Below are positions 1 to 8,831 of a DNA stretch of 59,335 nucleotides, one piece after another (position 1 is the first letter of the stretch; every line of letters begins with the position of its first letter). The translations under genes were made by a program, and so were the position numbers. The notes beneath the pieces are model-generated. The model worked only from the letters and a program-made list of their open reading frames with translations, had not been told where the DNA came from and searched no databases. Source of the DNA: G963666945 sp963666945 (lineage in GTDB: Bacteria > Bacteroidota > Bacteroidia > Bacteroidales > Marinifilaceae); NCBI GenBank assembly GCA_963666945.2, contig CAXXRT010000042.1:1-59335 (forward strand). The letters are read 5' to 3'.

Positions 1-2
1 GT

Positions 3-1280
3 GTTGGATTTACAGGAAACATCAACTATACCTACGACAATAAATACTACATTGATGGGTCTTATCGTATAGACGGATCTTCTCAATTTGGAAGCAAAAA
101 AAGATTTGCTCCTTTCTGGAGTATTGGTGCCGGTTGGAATATAAACAGGGAGAATTTTCTTATAAGCAGCGAGATTATTAGTAAGTTAAGACTGAAAATG
201 TCTTATGGACAATCGGGTTCTCAACAGTTCTCTGCTTTCCAGGCTCTTTCTACTTTAAGATATTATACTGACGACAGGTATCTTAACTGGAATGGTGCGT
301 ATTTAATGGGATTAGGTAATGAGAATTTGAAATGGCAGACAACAGATCAGGCAAATATAGGTTTGGAATCCTCATTTTATAATAATAGAATAAATGCTGC
401 TGTGGATTTCTATATAAAAGAAACCTCTAATCTTTTATCTCTGATGGAGCTTCCTTATGCTAATGGATTTAATTCATTTACAGAAAATATTGGAAAGGTC
501 AGAAATACTGGTTTTGAGGCATCTTTGGGAGGTTTCGTAGTTAGGAAAAAAGATTTAAGTTTAAATATTAATGGTAGATTGGCGTATAACAATACTGAGG
601 TAGTTAAACTATCTGATGCCATTAAAAATCAAACAGAGGAAAATTTAAACAGTGGTGTAGAAATAAGTTATCTTTTGTACGAAGGATATTCTCCTAATTC
701 CATATGGGCTGTCAGGTCTCTTGGTGTTGATCCAAGTACAGGAAAAGAAATGTTTTTAACAAGAGATGGTGAGTTGACAAATACATGGAGTTCGAAAGAC
801 AAAGTTTATTGCGGGGTTGCTGATCCAAAATTCATAGGAAATATAAGTTCTTTACTTTCTTACAAGGACTTTAGTCTTAACTTGTCCTTTGCCTATTATT
901 GGGGTGGTCAGCAATATAATAATACTTTAATAAATAGGGTGGAAGTGACAGAAGGTCAGTTGGGTACAAACCTGGATAGAAGAGTTCTTTCAGAGAGATG
1001 GTACCAGCCTGGGGATATAACTTTCTTTAAAGGTATTGGAAGTAATATGACAAAAGCTTCTTCCAGGTTTGTTATGGATGATAATGTGTTTCAACTTCAG
1101 TCGGCAAGTATTAAATACAATTTACCAACAAAGTATCTTAAGGAAAAATGGAATATTCAGGCTGCTAATATTAGTATGAATATGAATGATATATTCTATT
1201 TATCTTCTATTAAAAGAGAAAGAGGTATTGATTATCCTTTTGCAAGACGAGTGTCATTTACTTTGTCTGTGATGTTCTAA
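3..1280 (+). CDS. SusC/RagA-type TonB-linked outer membrane protein, C-terminal part
   Basis: This is the last 425 or so codons of a TonB-dependent outer-membrane porin of the SusC/RagA family; the start lies left of the window. The reading frame is open from base 3. Visible family features are the Y-x-I-D-G-S-Y-R strand near the left edge, the SYGQSGSQQF segment around base 198 (the usual L-R-x-S-Y-G-x-x-G-S/N of SusC barrels), alternating beta-strand residues, and a C-terminal strand ending in aromatic residue F (SFTLSVMF). Proteins of this family form the gated channel through which a SusD-type lipoprotein passes glycans, peptides or other large nutrients, with TonB supplying energy. The SusD gene follows after 20 bases, so the two are one transcript. 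Substrate cannot be read from the sequence. Confidence 0.93.
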   Translation, partial: VGFTGNINYTYDNKYYIDGSYRIDGSSQFGSKKRFAPFWSIGAGWNINRENFLISSEIISKLRLKMSYGQSGSQQFSAFQALSTLRYYTDDRYLNWNGAYLMGLGNENLKWQTTDQANIGLESSFYNNRINAAVDFYIKETSNLLSLMELPYANGFNSFTENIGKVRNTGFEASLGGFVVRKKDLSLNINGRLAYNNTEVVKLSDAIKNQTEENLNSGVEISYLLYEGYSPNSIWAVRSLGVDPSTGKEMFLTRDGELTNTWSSKDKVYCGVADPKFIGNISSLLSYKDFSLNLSFAYYWGGQQYNNTLINRVEVTEGQLGTNLDRRVLSERWYQPGDITFFKGIGSNMTKASSRFVMDDNVFQLQSASIKYNLPTKYLKEKWNIQAANISMNMNDIFYLSSIKRERGIDYPFARRVSFTLSVMF

Positions 1281-1300
1281 TTAACATTAATGTGATTATT

Positions 1301-2725
1301 ATGAAAAAAGTACAATTATTGATATTACTATTAGGAATATTTACCATATCATGTAATGATTGGTTGGATGTATCTCCCAAAACTGAGATTACTGTTGAAG
1401 ATTTATTTACAACAGAATCAGGTTTTCACGATGCCTTGACATCTTGTTATATTAAAATGAAAAGTGAATCGGCATATGGTAAGGAGATTACTATGGGGAC
1501 TGTTGAATATCTGGGACAGATGTATGAGTTTGGGGCATTAAATCAGAATACAGAAATAAAAATCTCGGATTTCCAATATGATGAAGATGTTGTAAAAGCT
1601 AAAATGTTAGGGATATATTCAAATTTGTTTAATACTGTTACACAGGCAAATTTAATATTGAAGCATATAGACGAATCTGAAGGAGTGTTTGAATCTGAAA
1701 TTAATAAGGGTATTATAAAGGCTGAGGCATTGGCTATAAGAGCATTCTGTCAGTTTGATATTTTGAGGATATTTGGACAGGTGCCAGTTAATGCAACCAT
1801 TAATGTTAACCTTCCTTATTCTGAGGATGTAACAAAGGATCAGATTCCTTATTATTCTTTTGAAAAGTATGTTGAAAAGATTAAGACAGATATTAATAGC
1901 GCTGAAGAGTTGTTTTTAGAGTATGATCCTGCTGTTGAGAATCCTTTGGATGAACTAAATGAAAATAAAATTTTGCAATACAGAAAGTTTAGATTTAATT
2001 ACTGGGCTGTAAAAGCTTTTAAGGCAAGATTATATCTGTATCTTGGGGATAAAGATAATGCCTATTCTGTTGCAAAGGAAATTATTGATGTGATGGTTAA
2101 GGAAAAAGATCTGATTGCTTTAGCCGGAGATGATGATTATACCAGAGAATCTTTTGCTTTACCATCTGAATGTATCTTTGCTTTGAGTAACCATAAATTG
2201 AGCGATTACACAGATAAATTATTTAAAAGTGGATCAGCAATACTAAATGTTAGTACCTCAAGGTTGGAAGAGGAGTTATTTGCCGGAAGGGATCTTGAAG
2301 TAAACAACAGATTCTTGAAGGGCTGGGGTAGTAAAACGACCATTCAGGGTGATGAGCTTCCTGTGTTAATGAAATATATTCAACCTGAAAACGGTGGTTC
2401 TATGACAAACCATAATGTTATTCCATTGCTTAGGTTGTCTGAGATATATCTGATAGCTATGGAGACTTCAACTGATTTGTCTGAGGTAAATGATCTTTAC
2501 TATGAGTATATGCTTGCACGCAATGAGCAGGTTGAGGATTTTATTGATCTTGATGCTGCATATACAGAGATTGAAAATGAATACAGGAGGGAATTTATTG
2601 CTGAAGGACAAGTGTTCTTTATGTATAAAAGAAAGCTTGCCTCTGTAATGAAGTGGAAAGAACAGTCAGTTGTTAATGAAGAAAATTATATAGTTCCATT
2701 GCCAAAAACTGAATTAAATAAATAA
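1301..2725 (+). CDS. SusD/RagB-type nutrient-binding outer membrane lipoprotein
   Basis: A 474-residue lipoprotein partnering the preceding SusC-type porin. The ATG at 1301 is preferred over an in-frame GTG at 1292 because it gives a clean signal peptide (MKKVQLLILLLGIFTISC) with a lipobox cysteine followed by N-D-W-L-D-V-S-P, the typical N-terminus of mature SusD proteins. The body shows the family's TPR-like helices (A-x-A-I-R-A-F-C-Q-F-D-I-L-R-I-F-G is the usual A-x-x-R-A-x-x-Y-x-x-L-x-x-x-F-G motif) and a C-terminal E-Y-R-R-E-F-x-x-E-G-Q motif where SusD proteins carry R-x-x-E-x-x-x-E-G. It sits on the cell surface as a lid on the SusC barrel and binds the substrate. The next gene starts 7 bases later. 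Confidence 0.95.
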   Translation: MKKVQLLILLLGIFTISCNDWLDVSPKTEITVEDLFTTESGFHDALTSCYIKMKSESAYGKEITMGTVEYLGQMYEFGALNQNTEIKISDFQYDEDVVKAKMLGIYSNLFNTVTQANLILKHIDESEGVFESEINKGIIKAEALAIRAFCQFDILRIFGQVPVNATINVNLPYSEDVTKDQIPYYSFEKYVEKIKTDINSAEELFLEYDPAVENPLDELNENKILQYRKFRFNYWAVKAFKARLYLYLGDKDNAYSVAKEIIDVMVKEKDLIALAGDDDYTRESFALPSECIFALSNHKLSDYTDKLFKSGSAILNVSTSRLEEELFAGRDLEVNNRFLKGWGSKTTIQGDELPVLMKYIQPENGGSMTNHNVIPLLRLSEIYLIAMETSTDLSEVNDLYYEYMLARNEQVEDFIDLDAAYTEIENEYRREFIAEGQVFFMYKRKLASVMKWKEQSVVNEENYIVPLPKTELNK

Positions 2726-2732
2726 GCTTGTT

Positions 2733-3575
2733 ATGAGAAATAATATATATATACTATTGTTATTATTAATAGCGTTGTTTTCTTCTTGTGAAGAAGAATT
2801 GACGCCTTATAATTATTCCCAAAATACACTGGGATTTGAATACGAAAGGGACCAATATGGTCGAGTTGCAGATTCACTTAAGCGATTCACTTTTGCCTAT
2901 TTCTCCACTAGTGTTACGGAAGACACAATATGGATAGATGTCAGGACTACCGGGTATGTTGTTGATTATGATCGTCCTGTAAATCTTAGACAAATTGAAT
3001 TTCAGGATGAGGATGAATTGGAAGTAGGTGAGACAGCTCTTTTACAGGCTGAAGCAAGGGTTCATTACGTTCCTTTTGATTCGCCGGAACTGGTATCTGG
3101 TTATACTATTCCTGCTGGTAAAAATCAAGCATTGCTCCCATTAATTGTGAAACGTGATATTTCCTTAAAGGAAAAGAAACGATATCTGAAGTTGGAGATA
3201 GTTGAAAATGAGCATTTTTCACAATCATATATACAAAATAGGGCTTGGACTGTTGAATTGTCTGATGTACTGACAAAACCTAAAACATGGAACGGTGCTA
3301 TTAGGTATTATTTTGCAGGGGACTATGGAAAGGTAAAACACCAGTTTATGATAGATGTTTCGGGTAAAGTTATTGACGAAGAGTATTTTTATGATCTTCT
3401 TAATCCTTTAGATATGGGGTATTTACAGTATTTGTCATCCTTTTATGCTGGAAAGCTGCGTGAAGAAAATGCAAGAAGGGCTGAATTAGGATTGGATCCT
3501 TTAAGAGAAGAGCCAACAGAGGAGGGAGCTGAAGGTAAGCTGGTTCAGTTTGTTCTTTATGGTTCGCCTGTTTAA
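2733..3575 (+). CDS. DUF4843-type surface lipoprotein of the SusCD operon
   Basis: A 280-residue lipoprotein with an N-terminal signal (MRNNIYILLLLLIALFSSC) and lipobox cysteine followed by E-E-E-L. The mature part begins with a Y-x-x-x-x-N-T-L-G-F-E-Y segment and a beta-rich middle, matching the DUF4843 family that almost always lies directly behind a SusC/SusD pair and before a PKD-like lipoprotein. The function of DUF4843 is not established; by position it probably belongs to the surface uptake complex. It lies 7 bases after susD and 26 bases before the start chosen for the next gene, so co-transcription is expected. Family assignment is from recognition of motif and gene order. Confidence 0.8.
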   Translation: MRNNIYILLLLLIALFSSCEEELTPYNYSQNTLGFEYERDQYGRVADSLKRFTFAYFSTSVTEDTIWIDVRTTGYVVDYDRPVNLRQIEFQDEDELEVGETALLQAEARVHYVPFDSPELVSGYTIPAGKNQALLPLIVKRDISLKEKKRYLKLEIVENEHFSQSYIQNRAWTVELSDVLTKPKTWNGAIRYYFAGDYGKVKHQFMIDVSGKVIDEEYFYDLLNPLDMGYLQYLSSFYAGKLREENARRAELGLDPLREEPTEEGAEGKLVQFVLYGSPV

Positions 3576-3601
3576 TAGTGTTAATTTTAAAATTAAAATT
3601 T

Positions 3602-5149
3602 ATGAATAATTATAGGATACTAATAATTGCAATTATCTTTCTGTCATGTTTTTCTTGCATGGAGGATAAGGGAAATTATAATTATAAAGAAATAGATCAG
3701 ATTGAATTTGATGTTGACAATATGGAAACCAAGTATTCTATGGTCTCCTTTAAGGATACCCTGGAGATAAAACCTGTTTTCAAGAATGTTAAGGATAATT
3801 CTGATCTTGAATTTGTATGGACTATTTTTCCTGAAGTTGATCTGGATGAGGAATCTTTTGACGTGGTCGATACTATATCAACAACCGGAGAATTAAAATA
3901 TGCTGTTGAACTACCGAAGGGAAATTATAATATTCATTTTAAGGTATTCGATAAGGGTTATGGAGATTTAATGACTTCAATGAAGTTTACTTTGGTTGTT
4001 AGTACTGAATTTTCTGAAGGTTTTTATGTGATGAAGGAAACAGCAGATGGGAATACCGATTTAGACTTGTATACTTCGAAAGACAGGAAGCTGGAAAACC
4101 TTATTTCAAAATCTACTGGTTTGAGTATGACAGGAAAGCCTGTGAGTTTTGGGCTTTATCCTACGTTTTCCTATCTTGATAATGAAAGTGGTGATATATT
4201 GGTTAATGATTTTCTTATGCCTGTAACAGAGGGCGATTTTGCCATGATGAGAATTGAGGATATGAAGAAAATCCGTAGTCTCTCAGATATGTTCTATGAA
4301 GGTGATCCAGGAGAAAAGCCTTTGTTCTTTTATCCTGGTGCATATTATTATGGCTGTGTTACTGAAATGAACCATTATAATAATTATCAGGCTGCTGCAT
4401 GGGGGATCAAAAGTAGCGGAAATTTTGGATTGGCGGATGAAATACCGAATGATGATAAGGGTTATATCTTTGATAAATCTGCTTTTATAGGCATTAATTG
4501 GTCTTTGTATTTTGATTATAAGAATGGACGTTTTGTCTATTGTAATTTTAATGCAGGATTGTCTGTTCCTAAAGATACTGAAGACAAGTTTAAGTGTTCA
4601 CAGATAGAAGATGAATTGGTATTTCTGGGTGCAGATAAATCAGGCAAAAACGGTTATGCTATTTTTGAGGAAAAAACAGGAGCCGGCAGAAAAATGTATT
4701 ATCTTTCTGATTTAGCAGGTAAAAATCCCGTTGACACTGTATTTCCTATAGCCTCTGAATTAAAGATTAGTACTGCTAATATGTTTTTGTCTAGCAAGAA
4801 TAGTGAGAAGATGCTTTATTTCGTGTCAGAGAATAAGATCTATAACTATAGCTCAATTACAGAAACAGAGAGTGAACTTGTTTTTGAGGACCTTCCTTCC
4901 GATGAGGAAATTACAGCTTTGGAGAATTTATTTTTTGATGCTTCCGATGAAGAAAAATCTTTCGATTATTTGGTTGTTTCTACTTACAAGGATGGTTTCT
5001 ATTCTGTCTATTTTTATAACACTTTAGGTGGAAAACCTTTAGGCAAGCCTGCTAAAGTGCTCGAGGGAGAAGGAAGAGCTGCCAAGATTCAGTATTTAAA
5101 CCCAGAACTGACTAATGTTAGCAGAAGTAAATTTGCTATAGTGTATTAA
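3602..5149 (+). CDS. PKD-like family surface lipoprotein
   Basis: A 515-residue lipoprotein. The ATG at 3602 is chosen rather than the GTG at 3578 because it begins a clear signal peptide (MNNYRILIIAIIFLSCFSC) with lipobox cysteine. The mature N-terminus C-M-E-D-K-G-N-Y-N-Y-K-E-I is the hallmark of the PKD-like lipoproteins that close SusC-SusD-DUF4843 operons. An Ig/PKD-like beta domain follows (residues about 30-130), then a long beta-rich region resembling a propeller with G-F-Y-V-M-K near its start. These proteins are thought to be surface components of the uptake system; the ligand is unknown. It is the last gene of the operon, followed by a strong terminator. Confidence 0.8.
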   Translation: MNNYRILIIAIIFLSCFSCMEDKGNYNYKEIDQIEFDVDNMETKYSMVSFKDTLEIKPVFKNVKDNSDLEFVWTIFPEVDLDEESFDVVDTISTTGELKYAVELPKGNYNIHFKVFDKGYGDLMTSMKFTLVVSTEFSEGFYVMKETADGNTDLDLYTSKDRKLENLISKSTGLSMTGKPVSFGLYPTFSYLDNESGDILVNDFLMPVTEGDFAMMRIEDMKKIRSLSDMFYEGDPGEKPLFFYPGAYYYGCVTEMNHYNNYQAAAWGIKSSGNFGLADEIPNDDKGYIFDKSAFIGINWSLYFDYKNGRFVYCNFNAGLSVPKDTEDKFKCSQIEDELVFLGADKSGKNGYAIFEEKTGAGRKMYYLSDLAGKNPVDTVFPIASELKISTANMFLSSKNSEKMLYFVSENKIYNYSSITETESELVFEDLPSDEEITALENLFFDASDEEKSFDYLVVSTYKDGFYSVYFYNTLGGKPLGKPAKVLEGEGRAAKIQYLNPELTNVSRSKFAIVY

Positions 5150-5168
5150 CTTCATAAGTAAATTAAAG

Positions 5169-5203
5169 GAAGTTGCCGGAGATTTCGGGCAACTTCTTTT
5201 TTA
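5169..5203 (+). terminator. Rho-independent terminator of the SusCD operon
   Basis: A nine-base-pair stem (GAAGTTGCC at 5169-5177 with GGCAACTTC at 5188-5196) with a ten-base loop is followed by a run of T. It lies 20 bases after the PKD-like gene stop. Confidence 0.9.
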
Positions 5204-5302
5204 ATGAATTAGTAATATAATTTCGTAATTCCTAACTCTGTATTGTATGCAATGGTAATTATGCTATTGTGAGATGTTATGTTGTATAATAATTTAAAAA
5301 CT

Positions 5303-6511
5303 ATGAAAAAGTTTATGTTGATGCTCACAATGAGTATTGTGAGTTTTTATGCCTTTTCTCAAGGGGATTTAATATCCTCAAGGATTAAGGCTGGAGGAGA
5401 ATATATTAATATGGGGGTTTATGGTGCCCCGGTTTTTTATGATTTTGATAAGGATGGAATAAAAGATCTTATTATTGGAGAATTTAAAGGTAAGATCAGA
5501 TTCTATAAGAATGTTGGTTCAAAGGAGATACCTCAGTTTAATGAGTTTTCCTATTTAAAGGCAGAGGGAGAGGATATAGTTGTTCCTAACTACTGATGTG
5601 TCGCTGCTACTCCACAGTTTGTGGATTTAGATGGTGATGGCTGTGATGACCTTATAGGTAGTGGTTATTGCGGGTCAACCTTGTTTTTCAAAAGGGGAAA
5701 AGACGGGACTATGGCTAAAGGTGTTTTTTTGATTGATGATCTTGGCAATCCTGTTAATGATGGTTACTATTCTGAAGGGATAAAGACCAGGCCTCATTAT
5801 ATAAAGGATAAAAATATTGCTGGACATACTCTGGCTGTAAAGGCGGTTGACTGGGACAATGATGGTGACTTTGATCTTGTTTTAAATACTGCCAATGGTA
5901 TAAAGCTGAGTATCAATAAGGGTAATAAGCGTAAAGCTGTATTTAGCAGTGATTTTATTCTTTTGCCTTTACATCCTAGTCATTTTGCATACGATTTTAT
6001 TGACTGGGACGGGGATGGTCTTTGGGATATTATCTGTGGCGGAAAGACTGGGGGCATTCATCTTTATAAGAATTCTGGTAAGTTGGGAAAACCTGAGTTT
6101 AAAAAATCTTCTGTACTATATACTGATGAACAGATAATTGATAAACCAATGGATGTATCTGCTTATCAACTTTGTGTTACTGACTACAATAATGATGGGA
6201 AAATAGATATTCTGGTGGGGAATAGGTGCAACTCTTATAAGTGGAAGGCAAACGTATCCGATGAACTTAAGGCTGTGGTAAGAAGGGCTATTGTGCAGAT
6301 GAAAGATTATTTCAACAAGTCAAAAGATGCTTATTACAGGGTTTGCAATGCAATGAGCGGGCAGCCCTATGAAGAGATCAAAGAGGCTTTAGGAAAAGAT
6401 AAAGAGAATGTTGAGTGTACAAAGAAATATAGAGAATATTATTCTATAGCTGCACCTCATATTCAAGAATTGATGAATGAATCCTATATATACGTTGTTC
6501 CCGGGAAATAA
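5303..6511 (+). CDS. Secreted FG-GAP/VCBS repeat protein with in-frame UGA (possible selenoprotein)
   Basis: Read through the UGA at 5594-5596, this is one protein of 402 residues. The ATG at 5303 gives a signal peptide (MKKFMLMLTMSIVSFYAFSQ); an upstream in-frame ATG at 5279 does not improve it. At least five calcium-binding D-x-D-x-D-G type blades are visible (DFDKDGIKDL, DLDGDGCDDL, DWDNDGDFDL, DWDGDGLWDI, DYNNDGKIDI), three of them after the UGA, so both halves belong to one FG-GAP/VCBS propeller. The frame is the same on both sides of the UGA, so this is a codon, not a frameshift. It falls as N-Y-UGA-C-V-A-A, next to a cysteine, and is followed by a SECIS-like hairpin. Alternatives are a nonsense mutation (pseudogene) or a base-call error. 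The C-terminal 80 residues are helical. Function is unknown; FG-GAP proteins are usually surface or periplasmic ligand binders. Confidence 0.7.
5594..5625 (+). promoter_or_regulatory. In-frame UGA with SECIS-like hairpin
   Basis: UGA at 5594-5596, then 14 bases, then a perfect six-base-pair hairpin TCCACA (5611-5616), loop GTT, TGTGGA (5620-5625). A short stem with G at the start of a small loop, about 20 nt after the UGA and inside the coding region, is the general layout of bacterial SECIS elements read by SelB. This is inference; selA, selB, selC and selD are not in this window. Confidence 0.45.
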
Positions 6512-6531
6512 ATTATATAAATAATGCTTTA

Positions 6532-6582
6532 AATCCTGCTTCTTGTTTGCTTTTGTAAATAAGGGCAGGATTCTTTGTTTTA
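6532..6582 (+). terminator. Probable terminator with a long loop
   Basis: AATCCTGC (6532-6539) pairs with GCAGGATT (6565-6572), followed by a T-rich tract. The loop of 25 bases is long, so termination strength is uncertain. It lies 20 bases after the FG-GAP gene. Confidence 0.65.
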
Positions 6583-6715
6583 AATAGTTACATTGATTTT
6601 TTGTAAATATTATTAAGAAAAGAAACCTTTTTTCTGTTAAAACACTATCATTATATAGGGGCTTGAAATTCTAGTGATTTTTTTTTAAATTTAGATAAAC
6701 CAAATAACTTTTGTT

Positions 6716-7309
6716 ATGAAACTTATACTGACTGAATTACTGCTTTTTTTGTTTCTTGTTGCCTCAGGCAATGCATCTGTTGTTCCTAAAGTTAAAAAGG
6801 ACAAGGGGGAGGCTGTTGTTGTTATGGATGTTCAGGAGTATTTTATGCAAAAAAAGATTTCTGCAAAAGAATCAGAAATACTTATTGCAAATATAAACCG
6901 CTTTCAGGTAAAAATGAACAATAGAACTGATATTGTATATATGCAATCTGTTTTAAGAGTATTGACAGTCAAGAAAGGTGGTGTTGATATTGATTTGCTT
7001 GATGGTCTTGAAATAGATAATCGTCTGGAGCTTAAAACTGGGAATGTTTATAAAAAGGAAAAGGCTAATGCTTTCTCTTCTGGTGATTTTGTTGACTTTC
7101 TTAATAATAAGGAAATAGAGACACTTTATATTGTTGGCTTAATGAAAGCCCGGCGTATATATAAAACTGTCTGTAGTGCGCTTAAAAGGGGATATAAGGT
7201 TATTTTGGTGAAGGATGCTATCCTGGGAAGTAATATTGATTCGAAGAATAAAATATTAGGTAAGTTGAAAGAAAAAGGGGCCGATGTTGTGTCATTGAAT
7301 GAAATATAA
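6716..7309 (+). CDS. Secreted isochorismatase-fold protein lacking the catalytic cysteine
   Basis: A 197-residue protein with an N-terminal hydrophobic signal (residues 1-20). The remainder follows the cysteine-hydrolase (isochorismatase-like) fold: V-V-V-M-D-V-Q with the family Asp at D38, a Lys in the expected place (about K114, in V-Y-K-K-E-K-A-N-A-F), the L-Y-I-V-G turn at 137-141, and G-Y-K-V-I-L-V-K-D-A at 159-168. The nucleophile normally lies six residues after that glycine (G-x-x-T-D-x-C); here the segment reads G-L-M-K-A-R-R, so the position is R147. A cysteine occurs at C153 but is displaced by six residues. A normal hydrolase mechanism is therefore unlikely; it may be a binding protein or use another residue. 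It stands alone 204 bases after the FG-GAP gene and 21 bases before the flavodoxin gene. Confidence 0.7.
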   Translation: MKLILTELLLFLFLVASGNASVVPKVKKDKGEAVVVMDVQEYFMQKKISAKESEILIANINRFQVKMNNRTDIVYMQSVLRVLTVKKGGVDIDLLDGLEIDNRLELKTGNVYKKEKANAFSSGDFVDFLNNKEIETLYIVGLMKARRIYKTVCSALKRGYKVILVKDAILGSNIDSKNKILGKLKEKGADVVSLNEI

Positions 7310-7330
7310 ATCTGAAATACTTGTTATGTG

Positions 7331-7810
7331 ATGCGTACTGCAATTATTTATATGAGTAAGCATGGTTGTTCAAGGCATGCTGCCCAAGTTTTAAAAGATA
7401 GGATGTCAAATGCTGATGTTGAATCCATAGATCTTAAAAAGAATAAACCTTCTCTTGATAAATATGATTGTGTAGTTATTGGGGGCTCTATACATGCAGG
7501 AAGTGTTCAGAAAGGAATTCACGACTTTTGTATAAGGAATATGGATGTGTTAAAGCACAAGAAGGTTGGCTTGTACCTGTGTTGTATGAAGGAGGGCCAG
7601 GAGGCAAAGGAACAGTTCGAAAATGCATTCCCGAAGGAGTTAAGGGAACATTCTTCTGCTAACGGGCTTTTTGGTGGTGAGTTTATTTTTGAGAAGATGA
7701 ACTTTATAGAAAAGTTCCTTGTTAAAAAGATTGCCAAGGTTGATAAAAGTGTCTCTAATCTTAATAAAGAGGCTATCCATAAGTTTGCCGATGTAATGAC
7801 TATGGGGTAA
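7331..7810 (+). CDS. Flavodoxin-domain protein (HemG/protoporphyrinogen-oxidase-like)
   Basis: A 159-residue single-domain flavodoxin-like protein. ATG at 7331 is preferred over GTG at 7328. The FMN phosphate loop is seen at the N-terminus (I-Y-M-S-K-H-G-C-S-R-H-A-A), followed by the second loop V-V-I-G-G-S-I-H-A-G and a third strand G-L-Y-L-C-C-M. This pattern is shared by the menaquinone-dependent protoporphyrinogen dehydrogenase HemG and related flavodoxins of anaerobes. The catalytic partner is not identifiable; a general FMN redox role is safe. It is likely co-transcribed with the isochorismatase-fold gene upstream. It converges with menA, leaving 24 bases between stops. Confidence 0.8.
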   Translation: MRTAIIYMSKHGCSRHAAQVLKDRMSNADVESIDLKKNKPSLDKYDCVVIGGSIHAGSVQKGIHDFCIRNMDVLKHKKVGLYLCCMKEGQEAKEQFENAFPKELREHSSANGLFGGEFIFEKMNFIEKFLVKKIAKVDKSVSNLNKEAIHKFADVMTMG

Positions 7811-7834
7811 AAATCAATAGAGTGTTATCCTTGC

Positions 7835-8734
7835 CTATATCATTTGACTAATTCCAAATAGCAGGGATATTAACAGGGTGCTAAGTGCCACAATCTTTAA
7901 CTGTTTATCAAGTTTTTCCTCAGAATAGATTACTACTTGTTTTAGGTGCATATATATGGGGATAAAGCCTATGATGTATGTAAAGTTGTATATGCTTTTA
8001 TAGTTGATTACTGTGTATGCCAATAGCAGAATAAGGGCTGATAGTATGACCAGAAAATGGTAAATCTTGGCTCTTCTTTCTCCTATAATAACTGGTATGG
8101 TTCTTTTCCCGCTTTCTTTGTCGTTTTTGATATCCCTGATGTTATTCATGTTTAATACCCCAACTGCCAATAAGCCTACACTTGATGCGGGTAACAGTAT
8201 CTGCAGGGGAAATTCAGTGGAGTGCAGGTAGTATGTCCCCATTACGCTTACAAGTCCAAAGAATATGAATACAAATATATCACCAAGCCCGATGTATCCG
8301 TATGCTTTTTTACCAAGGGTGTATTTTAGTGCTGCAATCACTGACAATGCTCCCAGGCCAATCATTATTTTCCCTTGAGGAGAGAAGATTTCCCCAAAAC
8401 TGAATCTGATTAGCAGTAGTCCTGATGTCATTGATAGTAGTGTGAAAATGGCTATCATCATCTTCATCTCTTTTACAGATATCTTTCCGCTTTGTACAGC
8501 TCTTTCTGGTCCCTTCCGGTTGTGGTTGTCTGTGCCTTTTAGTGAGTCCCCAAGGTCGTTTGCAAGGTTAGAGAGTATCTGTAAAAAAAGTGTTGTTGTG
8601 ACTGCAAATATACAGGTGTAGGTATTGAATTTGTTGTGACTGTATGCAAGAAGACTTGCAAGAATTACTCCCGATAGCGACAGTGGGAGTGTTCTTAATC
8701 TGAAGCTGTGTATCCAGTGTGCTGTTTTGTTCAT
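7835..8734 (-). CDS. menA: 1,4-dihydroxy-2-naphthoate polyprenyltransferase (menaquinone synthesis)
   Basis: A 299-residue integral membrane prenyltransferase of the UbiA superfamily. It attaches the polyprenyl tail to 1,4-dihydroxy-2-naphthoate, giving demethylmenaquinone. The first Asp-rich motif is N-D-L-G-D-S-L-K-G-T-D at about residues 59-69 and the second is N-N-I-R-D-I-K-N-D at about 197-205; both bind Mg-diphosphate. About eight hydrophobic helices are visible. The N-terminal W-I-H-S-F-R-L-R-T-L-P-L-S motif is typical of bacterial MenA. Length is normal. It is transcribed away from the tRNA cluster. Confidence 0.93.
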   Translation of the reverse strand: MNKTAHWIHSFRLRTLPLSLSGVILASLLAYSHNKFNTYTCIFAVTTTLFLQILSNLANDLGDSLKGTDNHNRKGPERAVQSGKISVKEMKMMIAIFTLLSMTSGLLLIRFSFGEIFSPQGKIMIGLGALSVIAALKYTLGKKAYGYIGLGDIFVFIFFGLVSVMGTYYLHSTEFPLQILLPASSVGLLAVGVLNMNNIRDIKNDKESGKRTIPVIIGERRAKIYHFLVILSALILLLAYTVINYKSIYNFTYIIGFIPIYMHLKQVVIYSEEKLDKQLKIVALSTLLISLLFGISQMI

Positions 8735-8797
8735 TTTGTTTTAGTGTTACAGCGACAAAGCTAAGGGAAAATTTATAAATAGCGGGCGTATATAAAC

Positions 8798-8829
8798 AAA
8801 AAAAAGCTTCCGATTTCTCGAAAGCTTTT
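8798..8829 (-). terminator. Terminator of the tRNA-Asp cluster
   Basis: On the minus strand, AAAGCTTTCGA and TCGGAAGCTTT form a long hairpin around GAAA, followed by a run of T (plus-strand A run at 8798-8805). It begins three bases after the last tRNA. Confidence 0.85.
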
Positions 8830-8831
8830 CG

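Noticed and set aside
5621..6511. A separate gene starting at GTG 5621
   Set aside because: It would begin inside a D-x-D-G blade, has no signal peptide, and is in the same frame as the upstream half, so read-through of the UGA or a nonsense mutation is a better explanation.
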